Shown: positions 1 through 11,402 of the stretch, piece after piece
Numbering within the stretch: position 1 is the first letter of the stretch
Layout: each line of letters starts with the position of its first letter
NCBI GenBank assembly: GCA_003667245.1
Contig: RCNN01000005.1
Location: 62,001-126,000, forward strand
Direction: 5' to 3'
Source: Heterostelium multicystogenum
Taxonomy: Eukaryota > Evosea > Eumycetozoa > Acytosteliales > Acytosteliaceae
DNA length: 64,000 nucleotides
The notes under the pieces: model-generated
Databases searched by the model: none
What the model was told of the DNA's origin: nothing
The model's input: only the letters and a program-made list of their open reading frames with translations
Position numbers and translations under genes: made by a program

Positions 1-829
1 ATCTGCAAGGGTAATCCAAAGCTTAATCTTGCATTTGTTGCCAATCTCTTCAACACTATTCCAGGATTGGAGCCATTGACTGAGGAGGAGAAGGCTGGTT
101 TGGATGCTTACTTGTTCAACTCTGAGGGTACACGTGAAGCAAGATGCTTTGCCCTCTGGATCAACTCTTTGGGTATCGATCCATTCGTCAACAACTTGTT
201 CCAAGACTTGCGTGATGGTTTAGTCCTCCTCAGAGTTCTCGACAAAATCAATCCCAAGTGTGTTGACTGGAAGAAAGTCAACCAAAATGTACCAATGATC
301 AAATTCAAGCAAGTTGAAAACTGTAACTACGCTGTCAACATTGCCAAGGATATGAAGTTCTCATTGGTCGGTATTGGTGGTACTGACATTCATGATGGTA
401 ACCAAACTTTGACACTTGCCTTGGTTTGGCAAATGATGCGTTACAATGTGATGTCCCTCTTGAAGTCATTATCTAGCCACACTGGTAGAGACATCACTGA
501 CAGTGAGTTGGTAAAGATGGCCAATGATCGTGTCAAAACCTCTGGTAAGTCATCAAGAATGGAAAGTTTCCAGGACAAAAACTCTCGCCGATTCTATTTT
601 CTTCCTCGATCTGCTCAACTCGATCAAAAATTGTGTTGACTACAATCTTGTTCACCGTGGTGCCTCCATCACCGAAGAAGAGAGACTTCTCAATGCCAAA
701 TACACAATTTCAATCACCCGTAAACTTGGTGGATGTATCTTCTTGTTGCCAGAAGACATTGTTGAAGTTAAATCAAAGATGATCCTCACCTTGGTTGCCT
801 CAATCCTATCAGTTGCCCATCAACAATAA
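1..829 (+). CDS. fimA: Fimbrin/plastin, C-terminal part (actin-bundling protein)
   Basis: The 5' end lies outside the window. Reading is open from base 1 and encodes the C-terminal calponin-homology (CH) domains of fimbrin, which crosslinks F-actin into bundles in the cytoplasm. The CH signature is plain: ARCFALWINSLGIDPFVNNL, then LRDGLVLLRVLDKINP and HDGNQTLTLALVWQMMRYN. A second CH domain follows with FFLDLLNSIKN and TEEERLLNAKYTISITRKLG, ending in LPEDIVEVKSKMILTL, the usual plastin C-terminus. The frame changes near 575: removing one A from the run in gacaaaaact joins MESFQDK to TLADSIFF, exactly the plastin pattern. I take this as a sequence error. The stop is at 827-829. Identity as fimbrin is secure; the gene symbol follows the Dictyostelium orthologue. 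Confidence 0.93.
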
Positions 830-1879
830 ATAACAAATTCGATTATAATATATTAATTCATGTAATAAATACTTCAAACTATTATCTTAAACGATTTTCA
901 AAAAAACATCAGGATAAATCTTATTACCATAATTACTATGATTAAATAATAATATTAATAAAAATAAATTAAAATATAAATCTCAAGATATACATATTTA
1001 ATATTTAATCGTAATAGTAAACTATTACTCTGATCAAACAAAGATATAATGATAAGAGATAATAATATTTCAATTATCATAATGAAAAACACATTTATTG
1101 AAATTTTAACCTTTTTTAATAATAAATTTACAATTTTGTAAATACAATATAATGATAATAATATACTAATATTGTAAACTCATTAATTTATGTATTTATA
1201 ATTACAATAAAAATAAATATTAATCAAATAATAATAACATTTTTATTTCATTTTTAATAATATTAAATTAAATATTATTTTTTTTATTTATATTATTTTA
1301 TATTTTATTTTTTCAAAACCACACAACAAAACATGTCAGAACTGAGTATGTTCGAGATGTGTTTGACGACACACACACAATACAATGGTTTCAGGTAAAG
1401 GTGAAAACAACAAAAACCTCAAAACCAAATGTTTTGCGCTAAAATAAATCTAAACAAGTTTTCGTTATCATAAATGAAATTTCTTTTTTTAGTAATTGTT
1501 ATCAGTTATCATAATAATCAAGATAACTCATGAAAATCATATGAAACTAGTTTCGATATTAATGATATTTGAATTTAATTTGAATTAAATAAATTATATT
1601 TTCCAAATAATCCAACTACTTCGACTATAAATACAAATACAGTTTGTATAACTTTTGGATACATATAAATTAGAAATATCTAATATTTCAAAAATACTAT
1701 ACCATTACATTTTATAACAAAAGAAAACCAGTTTATAATTACTTTTCTACCAAATCCATTTTCATGTTATTGTCTTTTTATATCTGAAAAACACCACTCT
1801 ATCTATAACAATTATTCATTCGTTTTGTTTACAACGAGAAATATATCAAAAACCAGTTTAAGTAATATATCTTAGAAAA
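830..1879. other. AT-rich intergenic spacer, fimbrin to actin-like gene
   Basis: About 1 kb of very AT-rich sequence with many in-frame stops in all frames and long A and T runs. It must hold the 3' region of fimbrin and the promoter of the actin-like gene. I see no further gene. Confidence 0.6.
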
Positions 1880-2956
1880 ATGGAAACTGTCCAATGTTTA
1901 GATTTCGGAAAAGCAATTGTCATTGATAATGGCAGTTTTAAAATTAAATCTGGATTTGCTGGTGATGTCACCCCAAAACTCATTACCCCAACTTCCTGTG
2001 CCAGAGAGTGGGAATACAACAATCTAAAGAGATCAAAAGGCAGATCTTCACCAATCCAGAACTCATCCATCGTCGATTGGGACGCCATCGAAGAGCTGTG
2101 GGAGAATATCATCGAACAGGGCTTGAATGCCGATAGCTCTTCGCACAATGTCTTGTTGGCCGATAATCCAAATGCTTACCACGAGGACCGTGAAAAGATT
2201 GCCGAATGCTTCTTTGAGAAGCTGCACACCCCAGTCTGAGTTTTTCCAATACTACTCAGCTGGCAATGTTGGCCGCTAATATCAAATCTGGTGTCGTCGT
2301 CGACTGTGGAGACGAATCAACTCGAATCCTGCCTGTCTACAATGGACGTCCTATCACAGAAGCTTTTGTCACAGAGGACATCTCGGGAAAAGACATTACC
2401 GAATATCTCTCCTATCTGTTAGAGTCTGAGAAAGGTGCATGTTTTGACCAGCCTATCATTACCGATATCAAGGAAAAGGTCGGATACGTAGCTACCGACT
2501 ACAACAACGAACTCAGACTCTCAAACTCTTTCCCTTGTGACTACGAAATTTCAGAGGATGAACTTTTATCACTCGGATCAAACTAGAGTTCGTTGTCCAG
2601 AGCCACTTTTCCAACCAAAGATGATTAACAAGAAATCTATGGGAATACATACAGCAACTTTCAAGTCAATCAATATGTGCAAACCGGACATCCATTCTTC
2701 ACTCTATGAAAATATCTTGGTTGTCGGTGGCTCTACACTTTTCCCAGGATTTTCTCAACGTCTGCACAAGGAACTGTCGATATTGGCTCCTGCCAACACT
2801 AAAATCAGAATAATTGACCCACCCACCCGCCAGATGCTGGCATGGTTAGGAGGATCAATGCTTGCCTCCAACGAATCTAACTTTAAAAACAATGTTCTCT
2901 CAAAGAAAGAATACGAAGAATTTGGATCCTCCATTATTAATAAACGATTCGTTTGA
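1880..2956 (+). CDS. Divergent actin / actin-like protein lacking the D-loop
   Basis: An actin-fold ATPase, much diverged from conventional actin. The phosphate-1 loop is IDNGSFKIKSGFAGD, the phosphate-2 region is VVDCGDESTRILPVYNG, and the adenosine region is VVGGSTLFPGF. RVRCPEPLFQPK, IRIIDPPTRQMLAWLGGS and KKEYEEFGSSIINKRFV match actin block by block to the C-terminus. Between GFAGD and the DWDAIEELW helix there are only about 36 residues where actin has about 51, so the DNase-I-binding loop is missing. Frame changes occur near 2236, 2255 and 2583. Homology continues through all of them, so errors are likely, but a decaying gene cannot be excluded. Start ATG 1880 follows an A-rich leader. 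It could be a dictyostelid-specific actin-related protein; it is not a standard Arp that I recognise. Confidence 0.85.
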
Positions 2957-4116
2957 TTTCAATGTCCAAAAGTTTATGTAAGCATTTGTGAAACTAACAG
3001 CAAATATTAGGTCACATTGAAACTTTCTTCTATTAGATCTCGAATGCGGTATGAGAATAGGTGGATACTTGTTGTTTTTTTTTTTTTTTTTTTGTAGTTT
3101 ATTTTTTTGATTTTTTAATTTTTGTACACTGGGAGCCAGCCTGAGCCCATAAAAGATTTCAAAGCATTATTATGGATTTTACCAATTTCAAACCTTAAGA
3201 TAAATTGTAACGATTAATTTGGCCCAAATTTCTGTTTGTTTTTGTGGTTTTTTGGTGTTTAATCCACCAACACCATGTGTTAGCCCCATTCCAATTTAAC
3301 CTGATTACTTATGCCATGAGAAGTGAACTGCAATCATATATTGTTCCAAATAGGTGCACTTTGCGCTTTGAGTTTAATAAAAAATATAATATTTTTTTTT
3401 TAACAATAACAATCAGAAAGTGTTGCTGGTACCTCTCTGATTTAATAAATAGCTTTCAATTAGTTGATTCGATAACTTGATTATTATACCTCTTATAAGG
3501 TAAGAAATAATAACAAAAAGTGTTAATAACAAATATTATTTACCATATTCCCTTCATAAACAATATTAATAATAATAATAATAAACCTCCTCCTTTTTGT
3601 ATTTTTTTATTTTTGTTACATATTAATGTTATCAGTAACTCATCAGATTTATTGATTACTTTTAACACACAACACAACAAACACCACAACACTATGACAA
3701 AGAAATCGATTTCTCCCACACAGCATTAACTTCAAACACACAAAAGAAATCGATTTCTTTCTGCTTAAATATTTAATTTAGTAGTTAGTTTATTGGTTTA
3801 CCAACAACAGAAATGGAGGGTAGTAGTAAGCTATCCAAATATATATCTTTATCAATAATAATCATCATAATATATCATGATGATCATATCATTCCTTTTT
3901 TATTTTTATTTTTATTTGTTATTATCACTGGCATTGGTATTTTAGTAACAAAACAACTACTTAATTCTTGAATGAATAGAACAATTAATTAATTAACCAT
4001 TAATTCTTTCTTCAATTTATAAAACTCATAGGTTATTCAAAATACTTTTCTAGAGAGAGTACGATAACCAAAATACATTATTATTATTTATTGAAAGATT
4101 ATTATTATTTATAAAG
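2957..4116. other. AT-rich intergenic spacer with poly-T tract
   Basis: Spacer between the actin-like gene and the P450. It contains an uninterrupted T run at about 3076-3094 and short (AAT)n stretches near 3565. Open stretches at 3244-3480 and 3520-3729 have Asn/Phe/Ile/Leu-rich translations expected of AT-rich DNA, and I do not support them as genes. Confidence 0.6.
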
Positions 4117-5786
4117 ATGAACAGCAAGTATATCTCATTATTCTTGTTGGCCTCCATTGCTATTGCCGCCATCTTCTTGGTTGGAGTTGAGGCCAGTACC
4201 AAGGTTTCTTCACAATCAGCCAGCACTGGTTGCACCACTGCCTTGTGCAAAGTCCAAAGAAATGTTCAATTGATTGGTAAGTTTATTCGTTCATAACCCC
4301 CAACTCTTACTTTATTAACTAACCTTCAATTAACTTTTTTTAAGTTTCTAAATTCACAGTCCGTCAAGTTTTGGTTGGAATTATCATCGTACTTACATCA
4401 ATTGCTGTCCAACAACAATACACTCTTATGAAGAAGAGAGGTAACCTCCCAGGACCATCATTCGTCCCACCATTTTTTGGTATGTTGTTCCAATTGATTA
4501 TGACACCATTCCAATTTTACGAGAACCAAGAAAAGTACGGTCCAATCTCATGGACATCCATTATGAGCAAGTTTGTATTGTTTGTAACTGATGCTGAGAC
4601 CACCCGTCAAGTTTTCAAGGAGAAAAAACGCAAAGTTATATCTTTCTTTGGGTGCCAAGAAGATTCTCACTGAAAAGGCCATCCCATTCATTGAGGGTAC
4701 TGCTCACCAACAACTCCGTAAGCAACTCCTTCCATTGTTCACCATTCGTGCACTCAGTTCATACCTCCCAATCCAAGAGTCCATCATTCAAGAGCACATC
4801 AACACTTGGATGAAAGAAGGTGGTAAAATCAATGCCCGTGAGAAATGTCGTGATTTGAACATGGCCATCTCAACTGGTGTTTTTGTCGGTCAAAAGACTC
4901 CATTGGCTGTTCGTGAAGAGATTGCCCAAAACTTCTTTGTCATGAACGAAGGTTTCCTCTGCTTCCCAGTAGATCTCCCAGGAACCACCCTCCGTAAGGC
5001 TATCAATGCCCGTATTCGTTTGGTCGAAATCTTTACCGATGTCATCAAGGCTGCTCGTGTTCGTATGGAAGCTGGTGAAAAGCCAGAGTCACTCATTGAC
5101 TTGTGGGTTGAATACTATTTGGGTTGTGACGAGTCTGAGCGTGACGAACTCTCAGATGAAACCATCATTTTCACTCTTCTTTCATTCATGTTTGCTTCTC
5201 AAGATGCTATGACTTCATCTTTGGTTTGGTTGTCCGTTTGCTCGGTGAGCACAAGGATGTCTTGGCTAAGGTCCGTGAAGAACAATACCGTTTACGTCCA
5301 GTTGACACCAAGCTAGATTTGGAGACCATGCGTCAAGCCATGTACACACGTCAAGTAGTCAATGAAATTCTTCGTTTCCGTCCACCCGCAGTTATGGTTC
5401 CACATGAAAACGTCGAAGATATTGTCATCGGTGATAATGTAGTTGTCCCAAAGGGAACTATGATCTTGCCATCAATCTGGTCTGCACACTTTGCCGAGGG
5501 AGGATTCAAGGATGCCCATACTTTTGATCCAGAACGTTTCAACTCTGAGCGTAAGGAAGAAATTACCTGTGCCAAGAACTATTTGGTTTTCGGTGCTGGT
5601 CCACATTACTGCATTGGTCGTGAGCTCGCCAAGAACCAAATTGAAATTTTCCTTACCCAATTGGCCATGAACTACGATTGGGAACTCAACCCAACCCAAG
5701 GTGGTGATGAAATTATTTTTGGTCCAACTATCTTCCCAAAGGATGGTTGCAATGCTACCCTCAAGGTTAGAACTTATTCTGCCTAA
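4117..5786 (+). CDS. Cytochrome P450, sterol C-22 desaturase-like (CYP61/CYP710/CYP524 type)
   Basis: A membrane-bound haem monooxygenase, most like the sterol 22-desaturase group (fungal CYP61, plant CYP710, Dictyostelium CYP524). Evidence: proline-rich NLPGPSFVPPFFGM after the anchor, the I-helix FMFASQDAMTSSLVW, which is distinctive for this group, the K-helix EILRFRP, FDPERF, and the haem motif FGAGPHYCIGRELA with Cys ligand. Exon 1 is 4117-4276 and exon 2 starts at 4360 (GTAAGT..ACAG, 83-bp intron). Exon 1 encodes a signal-like hydrophobic segment, and a second hydrophobic anchor opens exon 2. Frame changes occur near 4620 (extra A in an A6 run) and near 5230, both inside well-conserved regions, so they are probably errors. 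It likely acts in the ER in ergosterol-like or stigmastane sterol synthesis; the substrate is inferred from family only. Confidence 0.88.
4277..4359 (+). other. Spliceosomal intron of the P450 gene
   Basis: GTAAGT donor, AT-rich body containing stops, and TTCACAG acceptor. Removing these 83 bp joins the reading frames of the two exons. Confidence 0.75.
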
Positions 5787-5890
5787 ATAAATAAATGATG
5801 TACAAAAAAAATTATCCATCTTTTATTTTATTTTTATATCTGTATTATAAAGTTAATATTTTTATCTTAAAGGTTGGATGTGCAATCAAT

Positions 5891-6928
5891 TTATTGTTGC
5901 TTTTCTAACTCTTGTTGGAGTTCTCTTAGGAATGCTTCAATTTTGTGTGGGGCGATTGGATATGGCTGGGATGAGATACCAGTGTTGGCGTTGGTGGATG
6001 AACTGAAACCAGTTGGAACGGATGTTGGGATGGCAGATACGACTGGACCTTGGATGGTTCCACCATAGGTTTGTGGACCGACCCATGGACTGTTACCAAA
6101 CACCCAATTCAAAACGTTGAAGAGTGATTGACGTCCATTGGCACCAGTAAGGAAACTTCCTCCTAATAATCCACCGTTTCCTTGATTTGAGATGGTGTTT
6201 TGGAATGGTGGAATAAATGGAAGACCTGCAAGATAGTTGGATGGGTTGGTTCCACCATAATATTGTCCACTTTGGCCATAGGATCCATATGGTCCTGAAG
6301 CAACACCAGAACCAGTCTGACCTCCTACTGAATTTGGACCACCTACACTTTGTCCGGTTTGTCCAAAACTAGCACCAGTATCGACTACTTGTGGGGGTAA
6401 TACACCTGCAGAGTTTAATCCGTTGGGTGGTAGATATGCATTTCCACCTCCTAAGTTAGCACCAGAATTGTAGTTTGGTGGTAAAACAGGATTTCTAATG
6501 GTACCAGCTCCAAAGTTAGCACCAGTATCATAGGCTTGTGGGGGTAAAACAGGATTTCTAATGGTACCAGCTCCAAAGTTAGCGCCAGTATCATAAATTT
6601 GGGGAGGAACATTACCAGCCAAAAATTCTACTCTTCTTCCTCTTCCACCACGAATGTCATTTAGTGGATCTAATTTTGATCTCTCTGGAATAAAAGGAAT
6701 AACTTGAGAGTCGATCATTGCTCCCAATCTTTGCTTTAGGAATGTCTTTAGAGCAGGATATTGATTAAGTTGTACTTCATGGTCCCATTGTTCTAAAAGT
6801 TGCTCTGTTCTATCAGACTATAAATGATAAATCAATAAGAGTCTTAATTATAATTTAACAGTATTTCATACCTCAGAAATTACCAATCCGATTGAGATAA
6901 CCAGACACAATAAAATTAATCCCTTCAT
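5891..6928 (-). CDS. Secreted Gly/Asn/Pro-rich protein with tandem repeats
   Basis: Two exons: 6928-6872 encodes a 19-residue signal peptide (MKGLILLCLVISIGLVIS-E), and 6817-5891 encodes the rest. The 54-bp intron has GTATGA..ATAG ends and the frame is kept. The mature part starts with a charged segment (EQLLEQWDHEVQLNQYP), then about 200 residues rich in Gly, Asn, Pro, Ser and Tyr with repeats of the type YDTGANFGAGTIRNPVLPP, and ends in a charged helix (FLRELQQELEKQQ). No catalytic motif is visible. Composition and signal peptide suggest an extracellular matrix, slime or spore-coat component, which is inference. Its 3' end lies about 100 bp from the convergent P450 gene. About 327 residues in total; no frame change is needed. 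Confidence 0.82.
6477..6605 (-). repeat. 63-bp tandem duplication inside the secreted protein gene
   Basis: Two adjacent copies of a 63-bp unit encoding YDTGANFGAGTIRNPVLPPQ-type repeats are nearly identical at the DNA level: ggatttctaatggtacc and tccaaagttagc occur in both at 63-bp spacing. A third, degenerate copy (NSGANLGGG) and a fourth (VVDTGASFGQ) follow. The near-identity points to recent duplication or gene conversion. Confidence 0.8.
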
Positions 6929-8196
6929 TTCCAGAATTAATTAATTAAATTCCAAATCTATATTATAATATTTCTAATATCTAAAGAATGATAATTAAAC
7001 TATCAATGGAATAATAATAATATTGAATTAAATTAATTACTTGTACATCAACAAGTAGCACTTGCTTGGTGTTAATAAATGAATAATATATATTTTAAAA
7101 TCATTAATTTATTATTCATTCTATAATCTGATCATACCATCATCTCACTCATTCTCTGTTAATTATTATCTTTTAATACAGCAGGTCACTGAATTTTCAT
7201 TTAATGAAAATGAAGATAAATCTGTTACTATTGCTATTGCTATGATATGATATGATTTCAGTGTAAATATCAAAACTAAACTACAGTGATATATCTACTC
7301 AGAGATGCTTAAATGTGATACAAAGTATCTCTGTTCAAATAAAGATAATAAAATGCAATAGCATAGGGGTTACAGCCCATAATTAGTGAATTCAACCCAC
7401 TGTCGACATTGAATGAATATGATATGGAATGAAAATGAACATATATTATCATTGTCATTTATAAATTTGGTTTCAAGTGATTGATTACTACCACTGAAAA
7501 TTTGTACCGAATAAACACAAACACACTGAAGGTCACCAAAGCTAATAAATAGTCTTTGCTCCAAAACCATCAGTTGAACAATTCAATTGCAGTTTTTTAG
7601 ATCAATTAAACACACTGAGTAACATGATGTGGACTCGAATCCATATCAAAAAATTTCAAATAAAATTGGTTCTTTTGAAAACCTCTCAAACAGAAAGATC
7701 AACAACTCCACTACCCAATTGCCCAAAACATTGTTATTTTTATTATTGATTAACTGATTGATTGCTTAGCAAAGAAGCTCCTCTTAGCTCCTTATTTTCA
7801 TTTGTTTACTATAATATTAAACTTAATATACATATTTATTGTTTATCACCAAAAACTCTTTATTGTATTATTATTATTATCAGCTACCACTTACATCACC
7901 AACAAACAAACCAACAAACCCATTTGTATTCTATTTCAATACACCCATCCTACCTACCTACCTCCACCAAGCACACAACACAGTGCTACATAAAATACAT
8001 ATCGATATCACCAGTGTTTCATTTTATTTTTCAATCAAATCAAACCAATACACACCAAATTAAAATTGACTTCAGTAATAAAATCAATCAAATCAATCAA
8101 TATTTAGATAAGTTCTTCTTACTTTGGAGTAATAATTAATAAAGCTATCAACATCATTTAAAATAAATTTATAAATTGACAGCAAAAGATAGAGAA
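6929..8196. other. Intergenic promoter region between divergent genes
   Basis: AT-rich spacer separating the secreted-protein gene (-) from the LRR-filamin gene (+). The open stretches at 7370-7570 (-) and 7762-8139 (+) are low-complexity (Tyr/Ile/Thr/Pro-rich) translations without recognisable domains. I treat them as non-coding leader or spacer. Confidence 0.55.
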
Positions 8197-9623
8197 ATGG
8201 GAAATAGTTTATCACAGCATGCTAGAGATAGAATCTATCTGTGCAAGAAAGATGGTGGTAACGACCTAAATCTAAGCTCATGTGAGCTTAAAGTCCTACC
8301 AAGAAGAATCCTCAAGTATCGTAAAACTCTGACCAAATTGAATGTTGGAAAGAACTTTTTGACAGAGTTTTATGCCAAGATCGAAAGATTCCTTATTTTG
8401 GAAACATTGATTGCTGACTCTAACGAGTTGAAAGAGGTCGCACCTGGTCTCACTAATTTAGAACATCTGACATACCTGGATCTTTCAAACAATCTGCTGA
8501 CACAGGTACCAAACAACTTGAAAACACTCACTCACCTTAACATCAGCATCAACTCCATCAGCACATTCCCTCAAGGTTTGGTGCTTCCAGCACTACAGGA
8601 ACTACTCTATGCTCACAACAAGGTATCGATCTTCCCAACCGAGATTCTCGAATTGCGTCATTTGAAGCTGCTGGACCTGAGTGGAAATCGACTTAACTAC
8701 TTGCCAGACGAAATTTCACATCTGGCGCCAACTCTCAGAACACTCGATCTTTCAGAAAACAACTTCACCTCTTTCCCACCACCCATCGCAACCCTCAGTA
8801 ATCTTCGTGTTCTCCGAATTGGAAGCAACAATCTCGGTACATTGACACCAGTATTTACAACACTCGTCCACTTGGAGATGTTGGACTTTAGCGGATGCTC
8901 GCTGACTTCATTCGACTTTGATCTCTCCAAGCTGACAAACCTTACTGAACTTTCACTTTCACACAACCGTATTCCAGAATTTTCACCACTCACCGCAAAT
9001 ACCTTGGGAACTTTGAAGAATATGAAGAATCTCGATTTGTCAGCCGGTGGATTCAATGCGCTCCCCAAACAGATTGGTTGGCTGACGAATCTTCGTCGTG
9101 TAAATCTAACACAAAACAACCTCACCAAGGTTCCTGGAGAACTTAGCTTACTAAATCCATCTATCGATATTCTCTTGGTACCCAATCCACTGGAATACCC
9201 CTATTGCGAATGGATTAAAGAGGGTATCCAATGTTTTTGCAGAATATTAGACCTTATATGAAAGCATACGGTCCAAACTGTGTGGTCAGCGATCTTCCAG
9301 CAACCCTCAAAGCAAACTCACCCAACCAATTCTCACTCACAGCCTATGACTACGCCGGAAAGCCAAGAATATCTGGAGGTGATCAGTTCGAAGTAAGAAT
9401 GCTACTGGACGGTGCCACCTCACCAAGCTTAGAGAGTGGTGCAAGCACTCATGGCTCCACCTTTTTCAAGCAAATCGACTGTATAGTAAAAGACAACAAA
9501 CAAAAGGCACCAGGAACCTACACCATATTCTTTAACTCACCTCAAACCGGTTCCTACGCAATCCACATAACCTGTGATGGCCTTCCTGTTAAAGGTTCAC
9601 CATTCTTTTTGGAGCTAGAATGA
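8197..9623 (+). CDS. Leucine-rich-repeat protein with C-terminal filamin repeat, probably N-myristoylated
   Basis: Start chosen at ATG 8197, giving MGNSLSQ, a good N-myristoylation sequence (Gly2, Ser6); the frame is open upstream but has no other ATG. Residues of about 20-330 hold about 13 LRRs of the LxxLxLSxNxLxxLP type (TYLDLSNNLLTQVP, KLLDLSGNRLNYLP, RTLDLSENNFTSFP). The C-terminal ~110 residues form one filamin/ABP280 immunoglobulin-like repeat: GPNCVVSDLPATLKANSPNQF, then APGTYTIFFNSPQTGSYAIHI and GSPFFLELE. The frame changes at a T5 run near 9235; the protein reads naturally across it, so I infer an indel. It is likely a membrane-tethered scaffold linking signalling to the actin cytoskeleton (inference). 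About 475 residues. Confidence 0.85.
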
Positions 9624-11402
9624 ACAAATCTAAACTTACTTAAAACAAAACATAAACTAAACATTTACTTCACAACAATTAATAACAATTTAATCATAGA
9701 TTATCTAAATCTAAATCTAATCTAATTATATATCTACTCGTGTTGGGTGGTAAACCAACTCTCAGAACCACCATCAAATTATTCTAAACTACCAACTACT
9801 AAAACCCATCAAACTCAATTGTATTATTTGAAATAATTATAATAATAATAATAAATGTTTACAATAGCAACACTACTGCAAGTTCTAACTCTTCTTTATC
9901 TTCTCCTCAAAGGGTACTTAAAATAGGAAAAGTGAAAAACTAAATATAACAACAATGAAATGTTTGAGTATAAACAATAGTACTATAGTTCACCCTTTAT
10001 TCGCCGTTGTTTGTTGGTAAGCAAAAGTGGTCCACTCACACACAAAAAGGATTTTCATCAAATTAATTGTTCTTTTTTATTAATTGACAGATCAGTCGTA
10101 TTTTAACCCCATTCAAAATACTGTTTACTGTGTTTTTAGTCTTTCCTCTGTTTGGGTTTTTTCGAACCATCATGATTCACACAATCACCAGGTATTCCTA
10201 TCGTCATAAGTTTATGATCAGTAGTTTGATTACGAAAGTTTGTGGTAAAAAGTTCCAATATCATCTGCCCAATTCACTGAGATAATCGGCGTAAGGATCA
10301 TGGACTAAAACAATACATCCAATAGTTTGAAACTCACTGAAAAACAAATCTTTTTTTACCATCTATCATTTTGATTAATGGAATTGACTGCCATTCTTTT
10401 TGCAAACCGTTGGAAAAACTTGCTCTTGATATTTTTTACAAGTTCATCAACAAAACTATTTTTTGATATTTGCCAGTTTTAATAAATATGACCAAAGATT
10501 TAGATTTTTTTTTTAGTTTCACTCACTGCAGACATTGATTTATCACCCACTCACTTACAAAAAAGTCTAAATTGCTTTTAGATTTTGATCAAAAAAAACA
10601 AAATCCCAAAAACAACACAATTATTTTTGGTGTTTGAACTAATACATTTTAAATCATCCATCCATTTAATAAACTATATAATCAATTGATTCATTTGAGG
10701 TGTGATTTGAGGTGTGGTTTGTCAAAAGCCTCTTGATATGACCAAATTTATTTTTAAAATTCAAATCAAAAAATAGTTTGTTGTTGTTTATTGGAGGTAT
10801 CCTACTTTTTTCCACTGTGGCAACTACACATTGTTTTTTTTTTTGGAGCTACCATCCATCGTCAACACCTTAATTATATTTGTTTTTTAGTTACCAAAAG
10901 ACAACAAAACAGATAAATAATCATTTATTATTAGTATATAAATACTAGTTTTTTCATACTGGAAGTGAAGCAGTGACAGTAAGAGAGTAACTGGAAATTC
11001 TCTCTGTTTTCAATTTATTTAAAATTCACACACCCACCCCTATCCCTGCCACCATCACACAAACACACATTCACCTTTTAACTTCACATTCGTAAATAAA
11101 CAAAACAGCTCACCACCAAGTCTCTCATCTCAAGATATATTCTCACTTCGACCCAAGTTATTTATAAATTGATCTCGATCTATCAGACCTAAGTTTATAA
11201 CAGTACCGACTTTTATATCTAATTGTATCATTATAATAACTAAACTCAACCATCCCATTGTATTCATTACTAGCAATCCATTTCATTGCTTATCACCAAA
11301 ATATATTTTCCATATTTTTCAAATCTCTTTTTTTCCAACAAACTTGTAATATAAAATTGTAATAATAATAATATATAACCAAACATATATCAAGGATAGA
11401 AA
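9624..11402. other. AT-rich intergenic spacer, 1.8 kb
   Basis: No gene seen. Near the downstream end a CA/C-rich stretch at about 11031-11045 (cacacacccacccc) stands out from the AT-rich background. It resembles the CA-rich G-box elements upstream of developmentally regulated dictyostelid genes; that role is only a guess. Confidence 0.5.

Noticed and set aside
3244..3729. Two plus-strand open stretches in the spacer before the P450
   Set aside because: Composition is what AT-rich DNA yields (Phe, Ile, Asn, Leu); no domain, and no conserved pattern.
7625..7650. B-box-like sequence tggactcgaatcca
   Set aside because: A short stem-loop exists, but no cloverleaf can be built around it.
7762..8139. 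125-codon open stretch upstream of the LRR-filamin gene
   Set aside because: Low-complexity Tyr/Ile/His/Thr/Pro translation, open in three overlapping frames, and located where a leader is expected.
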